A DNA stretch of 64,000 nucleotides, taken from contig QJJF01000010.1 in the NCBI GenBank assembly GCA_003202005.1, positions 1 through 64,000 of the forward strand, read 5' to 3'. The first letter of the stretch is position 1. Each line of letters begins with the position of its first letter. The notes under the pieces were generated by a model. That model was not told the origin of the DNA and did not search any database. It saw only the letters and a list, made by a program, of their open reading frames with translations. This DNA is from Williamsia faeni. Its GTDB lineage: Bacteria > Actinomycetota > Actinomycetes > Mycobacteriales > Mycobacteriaceae. Of the stretch, positions 56,335-64,000 are shown in pieces. The translations under genes and the position numbers were made by a program.

Positions 56335-57532
56335 CATCGATACCGTTCTGGTGCTGAACGCGGGTTCGTCGTCCCTGAAGTATCAGCTGGTGCAGCCAGA
56401 TTCGGCGTTGGTGATGGCCCATGGAATCGTGGAACGTATCGGTGAGTCCGAAGGACGGGTGGAACTCGTTCGTGGCGACGACGTCACCGAGTTCATCGGT
56501 GAGATCGTCGACCATCAGGCCGGGCTGTCCAAGGTGTTCGAGCTGTTCTCCGACGCCGGGCATGACCTGGAATCCGAGGGCATCACGGCGGTGGGGCATC
56601 GTGTGGTTCATGGCGGGCCGCGCTTCCATCGGCCCACTGTCGTCGATGACTCGCTGATCGAGGCGATCAAGGACTTGGAAGATCTTGCTCCGTTGCACAA
56701 TCCGGTGAATCTCTTGGGGATTGAGGCGATCCGCCGACTGTTGCCGGAGGTTCCGTCGGTGGTCGTGTTCGATACCGCCTACTTTCACGGGTTGCCAGAG
56801 CATGTGGCCGCCTATGCGATCGATCGTGAGCTGGCGCTCGAGCACCACATCCGACGGTACGGATTCCACGGCACCTCACACGAATACGTGTCGACACGAA
56901 CTGCCGAGTTCCTGGAAGCAGATCTGGGAACGCTCAATCAGATCGTGCTGCACCTGGGTAACGGCGCGTCGGCGTCGGCCATCTCGGGCGGCAGGCCGGT
57001 CGAGACGTCGATGGGATTGACTCCGCTCGAGGGCCTGGTGATGGGAACCAGAAGTGGTGACATCGATGCGGGCGTCGTGATGTACCTGAAGCGTGCGGCC
57101 GGTCTTGATGTCGACGACATCGATGTGGTGCTCAATCGGAAGTCTGGGTTGAAGGGCCTGTGCGGGGAGAACGACTTCCGCGCGTTGATCCAGATGGTCG
57201 ACGACGGTGACCCGGCGGCGACACTCGCCTACAACGTCTACATCCATCGGCTACGCAAATACATCGGCGCCTACCTGGTCACGTTGGGCCGGACCGACAC
57301 GATCGTGTTCACCGCCGGCGTGGGGGAGAACAATGCCAAGGTCCGCGCGGACGCCATGGCCGGGCTCGAGAACTTCGGCATTGAGATCGACACCGAACGC
57401 AATGCCGCCAGAAGCCGTGAGCCGAGGATCATCTCAACTGATGACTCCGCGGTGACCGTGCTTGTGGTGCCGACAAATGAGGAACTCGCGATCGCGCGGC
57501 AATCAGTGGAGGCTCTCAATGAGGATCGTTGA
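56327..57532 (+). CDS. ackA: Acetate kinase
   Basis: Converts acetyl phosphate and ADP to acetate and ATP; 401 residues from GTG 56327. Marks are [52 protein letters not shown] and [13 protein letters not shown]. Overlaps pta by eight bases and the following maoC-like gene by 14, so four genes form one tightly coupled operon. Confidence 0.97.
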   Translation: MSDIDTVLVLNAGSSSLKYQLVQPDSALVMAHGIVERIGESEGRVELVRGDDVTEFIGEIVDHQAGLSKVFELFSDAGHDLESEGITAVGHRVVHGGPRFHRPTVVDDSLIEAIKDLEDLAPLHNPVNLLGIEAIRRLLPEVPSVVVFDTAYFHGLPEHVAAYAIDRELALEHHIRRYGFHGTSHEYVSTRTAEFLEADLGTLNQIVLHLGNGASASAISGGRPVETSMGLTPLEGLVMGTRSGDIDAGVVMYLKRAAGLDVDDIDVVLNRKSGLKGLCGENDFRALIQMVDDGDPAATLAYNVYIHRLRKYIGAYLVTLGRTDTIVFTAGVGENNAKVRADAMAGLENFGIEIDTERNAARSREPRIISTDDSAVTVLVVPTNEELAIARQSVEALNEDR

Positions 57533-57917
57533 AGGCGCAAACGTCACGCCGGAGGCCCCGTACGAGGTGACGCAGGCAGGTATTGACCAATTGGTCGCGG
57601 TGATCGGCGGGCCGCCGGCCACCTCGGGCGAAGCGCCGCCGACCTTTGTCAATGTGGTGTTGGGACCTGCGATCAAGTCGTTTCGCGATAGTGGTGACAG
57701 GACTTTCGCCGGGGTCGTGCACACCGCCGAATCGACGAACTACACAAGATTGTTGAGAGCAGGAGACGTCGTGAACACGAGTGTGACAGTGACAGGAGTG
57801 CATGTCAGGCCGTCGGTCACGCAGTTCGAGATCCTTTCGGTTGTCACCGACCTGGATGGCCAAGAGATCGTGCGGGTCAGCTCGTCACTGATCTGCGAGA
57901 CCGAGGCCGCCGAATGA
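57519..57917 (+). CDS. HadA-like (MaoC N-terminal type) dehydratase subunit
   Basis: A 132-residue hot-dog protein of the FAS1-dehydratase/HadA type: [32 protein letters not shown] and [10 protein letters not shown]. It lacks the catalytic Asp-His pair, as HadA does, and so should pair with the next protein. ATG 57519 lies inside the ackA end, with GGAG nine bases upstream. It overlaps the next gene by four bases (ATGA). It is separate from the classical hadABC locus, which is not in this window. Confidence 0.8.
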   Translation: MRIVEGANVTPEAPYEVTQAGIDQLVAVIGGPPATSGEAPPTFVNVVLGPAIKSFRDSGDRTFAGVVHTAESTNYTRLLRAGDVVNTSVTVTGVHVRPSVTQFEILSVVTDLDGQEIVRVSSSLICETEAAE

Positions 57918-58321
57918 GCGATCTCACAGTCGGATCTGTGCTGTTCGATGTGTCCGAAATCATTGATCAGCAGCGGATCCGCGCTTTTGCGCTCGCCTCT
58001 AAGGACGACAATCCGATCCACGTCGACGAGAAGGTCGCCGTGGCAGTCGGATTGGCCGGACCCGTCGCACACGGCATGTTGACAGTCGGGATCGGCATCG
58101 GCCATGTGATGCGATGGCTCGAAGGCAAGCCGCTCCGATTCCTGAGGTACGAAACCAGATTCGTCAAACCGGTGGTGGTGCTCGACGACGTCCCTGCCGA
58201 ACTGTCGGTGTCAGGTGTGGTGGGCGCTGTGTCGGACGACGAGATCCGAATCGACCTACGAATGAGGTTGCAAGAGACTGGCCAGATGGTGCTGCGCCCA
58301 TTCCGGGTGTTTGTGGGCTGA
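57914..58321 (+). CDS. HadB-like (MaoC) hydratase/dehydratase subunit
   Basis: A 135-residue hot-dog hydratase. The catalytic motif SKDDNPIHVDEKVA (Asp...His) and AGPVAHGMLTVGIGI are typical of HadB/MaoC. With the preceding HadA-like protein it should form an active heterodimeric (3R)-hydroxyacyl dehydratase; the substrate chain is unknown. Last gene of the pta-ackA operon. Convergent with the HNH gene; the 167 bases after it hold no recognised feature. Confidence 0.83.
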   Translation: MSDLTVGSVLFDVSEIIDQQRIRAFALASKDDNPIHVDEKVAVAVGLAGPVAHGMLTVGIGIGHVMRWLEGKPLRFLRYETRFVKPVVVLDDVPAELSVSGVVGAVSDDEIRIDLRMRLQETGQMVLRPFRVFVG

Positions 58322-58488
58322 CCCGTCAGCACGACGCGCCACATGGACCACTCCCCGGCCCCGCCGGTGGCCGACTCACACTATGAAGTTCTCAAAGGTC
58401 GTGCAGTACACAGCCGTTGCTGTGTTGCTTGGGGTTCTCGGAATATGTCGTCGTAGGTTGGTGGTCTTGCGGTTCCGGCTTCGCCTGG

Positions 58489-59775
58489 TTATGCGGCGGC
58501 GAGGTCGGACGTCATGGTCCTGCGGGCGTGGGATCGCAGAGGCGTTTTGGTGGCGTCGTCCGGGTTGATGAACCAGGGGTGTCCGTCGGTACCGATGAAG
58601 ACTTCCCAGCGCATGTGATGGATGTACCGGTGGTGGCGCCGGCACAGGAGAACGGTGTTGGTCAGGCTGGTGACCCCGCCTTGACTCCACTGCACGATGT
58701 GGTGGGCGTCCGTCCTCCCTGCTGGGCAACCGCACCCTGGGTACGCACATCCCCGATCCCGGGCGATCAACGCTTTGCGGATCGCCGGTGTCACGGTCCG
58801 GTGGTCACGACCGACATCGATCGGGACCATGTTGTTGTCGACCAAGATTTTCGTGATGACCGAATCGCACGCCACCATCTGCGCGGTGGATGCGGAGGCC
58901 GGGCCGGTCCATTCAAACGACGCCGCCAACTCGGGCGGCTTCACATCACCCAATCCACGTAGTTGTAGTGCCTGTAGATGTTCGGGTGAGACCGTCAGAT
59001 TGACGTGGGGTTTCGAGCCCCCACGGGTGGGCCGATCTTCCTGATCGAGGTAGGAATCGAGCAGTTGCTCCAGCGCGTCCGCGCGCACTTGAGCACTCGT
59101 GCGACTGTCGGGTGAACCGTCCGGTTCGGGTACTGGCTTCGACAACGGATCGAGCGCCACCCGCAGTTTCTCGCCGAGGAGGTTGTCCAGATCCAACGTG
59201 CCGTGACTGCGCCCGTCGTCACCGGTCCCGAACGAGAACTCGTTGAGTTCGTGGTTCTCGGCGTCGGGGATCTCCTTATCCGGTGGCGACAACACGATCG
59301 CCAGATGCCGTGCCCGAGCCGCTACCGCCGACGGACTGGTGGTCAATGCTTCGGCCAGCAGGCCACGCACACAATCAGTCCGATCTGAATCGGGCAGCTC
59401 TGGGTTGCGTCGCTCAATATGGCTGAGGCCCTTCACTATCGAGTCGATGTGCTCGCCCGAGAGTGTTCCGTCCACCCCGTACGAGGCGACCGATGGGATG
59501 TCCTTCAGTGCTTTGCCTACCCGCACGTAGCGGTGGGCCACCACTGGCGCCATCCCGGCTTCCTGTAGCAACTTCGCCGTAGATCCCTCCCCAGAATTCT
59601 GCGCGATCCCACGAGCGTCGAGTTCGCCGACCAGTCGGAAAAGTAGTTGTTCCACAACATGATTGAGTCGAATAGCCGCTACCGTACGTGATGACAACTC
59701 AGTATCATCACCGGCAACCAAAGCCGCATCCCCTGCCAGATCTGAAAGTCTGGCGAACATTCCCCCGAAGTCCAT
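58489..59775 (-). CDS. DUF222/13E12-family HNH endonuclease-like protein
   Basis: A 428-residue member of the 13E12 repeat family, abundant and multi-copy in Mycobacteriales. An N-terminal DUF222 helical domain (residues ~10-300) is followed by an HNH motif: CAYPGCGCPAGRTDAHHIV, then TNTVLLCRRHHRYIH. All metal and catalytic His residues and the zinc-type cysteines are present. The biological role is unknown; these genes are often suspected to be selfish. It sits between the pta operon and pknG, where M. tuberculosis has no such gene. Confidence 0.87.
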   Translation of the reverse strand: MDFGGMFARLSDLAGDAALVAGDDTELSSRTVAAIRLNHVVEQLLFRLVGELDARGIAQNSGEGSTAKLLQEAGMAPVVAHRYVRVGKALKDIPSVASYGVDGTLSGEHIDSIVKGLSHIERRNPELPDSDRTDCVRGLLAEALTTSPSAVAARARHLAIVLSPPDKEIPDAENHELNEFSFGTGDDGRSHGTLDLDNLLGEKLRVALDPLSKPVPEPDGSPDSRTSAQVRADALEQLLDSYLDQEDRPTRGGSKPHVNLTVSPEHLQALQLRGLGDVKPPELAASFEWTGPASASTAQMVACDSVITKILVDNNMVPIDVGRDHRTVTPAIRKALIARDRGCAYPGCGCPAGRTDAHHIVQWSQGGVTSLTNTVLLCRRHHRYIHHMRWEVFIGTDGHPWFINPDDATKTPLRSHARRTMTSDLAAA

Positions 59776-59925
59776 GACTCCAGGCTACCCGCAAATCCCG
59801 GTTCGCACAAGTGTTCGATATGAATATTTCCGTTGTCTGGCAACATCTTTCGTTCGTAGGCAGTTGCCAAACGTTCCATCTTATCTGAAGGGTCCGACAC
59901 GCTCAGTTGGTCAGACTGTCAGAGG

Positions 59926-62274
<2,349 letters not shown>

Positions 62275-63279
62275 CTAGTCCCGGTACTCGGGTTGCGGCG
62301 GATAGTATTTCGGCCCCAGACTCGATAGCCAGCGGTTGTAGATCTCGAACCACGTCCCGTCGGCGCGGATCTGCTCGAGGATCCCGTTGGTGAAGCGCAC
62401 CAGGTCCTCGTCGAACTTGTTGATGCCGATCCCGTAAGGCTCCTCGCCGAGGCTCTGCCCGACGACGTGGAGGTACGGATCCTGGGCCGCCATGCCGGCG
62501 AGGATGGCATCGTCGGTCGAGACGGCATCCACCTGGTTCTGCTGCAGCATCACGAGGCAATCCGCCCAGCTCGTCACGGTGTCGACGATGGCATCGGGTA
62601 CCCGCTGCTGGATCGGGGAGATCGAGGTGGTCCCGCGAGCCGCGCACACCCGCTTGCCGGACAGGTCGGCAACACCGTTGATGCCCGAACTGCGCATGGT
62701 CAGAATTCGCTGGGACGCTTCGTAATACACCGTCGAGAAGGCGATCTCTTGGAGCCGGTCGCAGGTGATGCTCATGGTCTTGACCACAATGTCGACCGAA
62801 CCGTCCTTGAGCGCCTTGATCCGGTCGTCGGAGTTGAGGATCCGGAACTCGATGCGTTCGGGATCCCCGAAGATACCGCGGGCGACTTCCTTCGCGATGT
62901 CGACGTCGAAACCCTCGATGTTCCCGCTGATCGGGTCGCGGAATGAGATGAGATTCGAACCGATGTCGAGGCCGACCTTGAGCCAGCCACGTTTGTAGAT
63001 GGAGTCCATGCTGGTGTTGGGCGGCATCTGACCGGGTGTCGGCATCGGACCGGGCGTCAGGCTTGCGGTGGCATCGCAGGATTCGGTGGCCGGTGGCGCT
63101 TCCACCGGAACGTTGGTGCTGACCCCGGCCGGTGTGGGCCAGGCCGCGATGGCCGAGGGGGGATCGCTCGGTGGTGCGGATGTGGCCACGCAGCCGGCCA
63201 GCAAGGCCGCAGTCAGGGCGATGGCAGCGGCGGCGGTGGCCGGTCGGCGAGTACGTCGCATGGTCGGTCGCATCATCAC
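62275..63279 (-). CDS. glnH: GlnH, amino-acid-binding lipoprotein
   Basis: A 334-residue solute-binding lipoprotein; lipobox ALLAGC with Cys30. The periplasmic-binding fold includes WLKVGLDIGSNLISFRDP, GNIEGFDVDIAKEVARGIF and EEPYGIGINKFDEDLVRFTN. In mycobacteria GlnH senses aspartate/glutamate and signals through GlnX to PknG. It starts (GTG/ATG 63279-63276) in the glnX stop, a four-base overlap, and ends 12 bases before pknG, giving a three-gene operon. Confidence 0.95.
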   Translation of the reverse strand: MMMRPTMRRTRRPATAAAAIALTAALLAGCVATSAPPSDPPSAIAAWPTPAGVSTNVPVEAPPATESCDATASLTPGPMPTPGQMPPNTSMDSIYKRGWLKVGLDIGSNLISFRDPISGNIEGFDVDIAKEVARGIFGDPERIEFRILNSDDRIKALKDGSVDIVVKTMSITCDRLQEIAFSTVYYEASQRILTMRSSGINGVADLSGKRVCAARGTTSISPIQQRVPDAIVDTVTSWADCLVMLQQNQVDAVSTDDAILAGMAAQDPYLHVVGQSLGEEPYGIGINKFDEDLVRFTNGILEQIRADGTWFEIYNRWLSSLGPKYYPPQPEYRD

Positions 63280-64000
63280 CGGTACTCCCGAATCCGCGGT
63301 CCGATGCCGAATATGGACGCGACGGCCGCGGCGATACCGAGTAGCAGGATTCCCAGGCCGGCGTAGCCGATCACGACCCAGGCGGTGTTGATGTCATCAC
63401 GGAAGGTTTCCCGGGTGACCGTGATGCCCTCGACCAATGCGTCATCGAGCGCGGTGTAGGCGGCCGCGGATCCGTCCGGGTTGTCGCCGACCGCGATGGC
63501 GGTGGCACCGTTGAAGTCGCCGGCGTTGGCGCGTTCCAGCATCGCCGCATGAGCCTCGCGCCAGAGGGCCAGTGCGCTCTGCGCCTCGGTGACCGAGTCC
63601 TCGGCCACGTCTTTGCGGTCGTCGGCCAGATAGTCGTCGAGCACCGCATCGATCTCGTTGATCGCGGCGCCCCAGCTCTCCTCGAGCGCTTGCTCGTCGC
63701 CTCGACGGACGAGCGAGAGGGTCTCGTCCGATCGGGCCTGCTGGGTGAGGATCCGGGCAGAGGTGAGTTCTGCGAGCGGTGCGGCCCCGAGGTTCTCGGC
63801 ATCGCTCGTCGACTTCACCGACAACAGTCCGCCGATCAGCAGCCACATCAACCCGATCACCACGCACCAGATCGCAATGAGCAACCCGACGTTGAATCGG
63901 CGGCGGCTGCGACGCGCGATGTAGAGGTGGGTGGCGATCAATGCCGCCAGGACGAGCGCCAGGGCGAAGTAGACGCCCCACGGTGGCTTGGTGAAGTTGG
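63276..64000 (-). CDS. glnX: GlnX, membrane receptor, N terminus outside the window
   Basis: Partial gene; the coding frame runs to the window edge (reading KPPWGVYFALALVLAAL just inside it). Visible are one hydrophobic segment at the edge, a second (VGLLIAIWCVVIGLMWLLIG), an extracytoplasmic helical domain with many Ala/Glu (QARSDETLSLVRRGDEQ ...), and a C-terminal span WVVIGYAGLGILLLGIAAAV. Position next to glnH-pknG matches Rv0412c (GlnX), the transmembrane link between GlnH and PknG. Confidence 0.88.
   Translation of the reverse strand, partial: NFTKPPWGVYFALALVLAALIATHLYIARRSRRRFNVGLLIAIWCVVIGLMWLLIGGLLSVKSTSDAENLGAAPLAELTSARILTQQARSDETLSLVRRGDEQALEESWGAAINEIDAVLDDYLADDRKDVAEDSVTEAQSALALWREAHAAMLERANAGDFNGATAIAVGDNPDGSAAAYTALDDALVEGITVTRETFRDDINTAWVVIGYAGLGILLLGIAAAVASIFGIGPRIREYR

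Overview
The window is high-GC DNA from a mycolic-acid actinobacterium of the order Mycobacteriales, most like Gordonia or a close relative. This is inferred from gene order and gene families, not from a database search. Two blocks keep Mycobacterium tuberculosis gene order: helicase / cspA / Rv3647c-like / topA / adenylate cyclase (Rv3645-like) / holB at 1.9-11.6 kb, and fgd1 ... pta-ackA / pknG-glnH-glnX at 49.8-64 kb. Further lineage markers are F420-dependent glucose-6-phosphate dehydrogenase, HadAB-like dehydratases, an ESX-type WXG100 pair, a trehalose-type sulfotransferase and a 13E12/DUF222 HNH protein.

Layout. 0-1.8 kb: the 3' end of a 5S rRNA with its terminator, a secreted trypsin-like protease and a proline-rich membrane protein. 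1.9-11.6 kb: the conserved DNA-topology and replication block. 11.6-18 kb: an unknown protein, a MarR regulator divergent from an APH-fold kinase, tRNA-Thr(CGT), an HxlR regulator divergent from an MFS exporter, and a second MFS transporter. 18-20 kb: a compact operon encoding a WXG100-like protein, a WXG-headed 412-residue protein and a small membrane protein, probably a type VII secretion cargo unit. 20-23 kb: a TetR regulator, apparently started at ATT, divergent from two tandem paralogous membrane proteins followed by cytochrome-oxidase subunit III-like and IV-like proteins with no catalytic subunit I nearby. 23-27.6 kb: a secreted lipase, a PIG-L deacetylase, and scoAB facing an IclR regulator.

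27.6-46.8 kb has a sulfate theme. An overlapping operon stf0-cysD-cysNC makes the sulfate donor PAPS and a sulfotransferase. Further on lie a TauD/AtsK-type dioxygenase and an arylsulfatase whose reading frame is broken twice. Between them are a dTDP-rhamnose set (rmlB, rmlA, rmlC) bracketed by two gene relics (a galE with an internal deletion and an ABC ATPase lacking its core), an M1 aminopeptidase, DoxX, and a 1287-residue Pls/PosA-type nonribosomal peptide synthetase (adenylation, carrier, membrane and three beta-helix segments). An HSL-family lipase is divergent from it.

46.8-64 kb: an MpaB-like oxygenase behind a 14-bp inverted repeat, an ABC exporter that looks nearly leaderless, fgd1, a 24-bp perfect inverted repeat, DUF1206, LysR/EamA, TetR, and the coupled operon pta-ackA-maoC-maoC. 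These are followed by an HNH protein and the pknG-glnH-glnX amino-acid-sensing cluster, which runs off the right edge. The candidates most worth following are the TetR/COX3/COX4 module, the WXG operon, the Pls-type synthetase and the stf0-cysDNC operon. No CRISPR array, transposase, integrase or prophage was seen.
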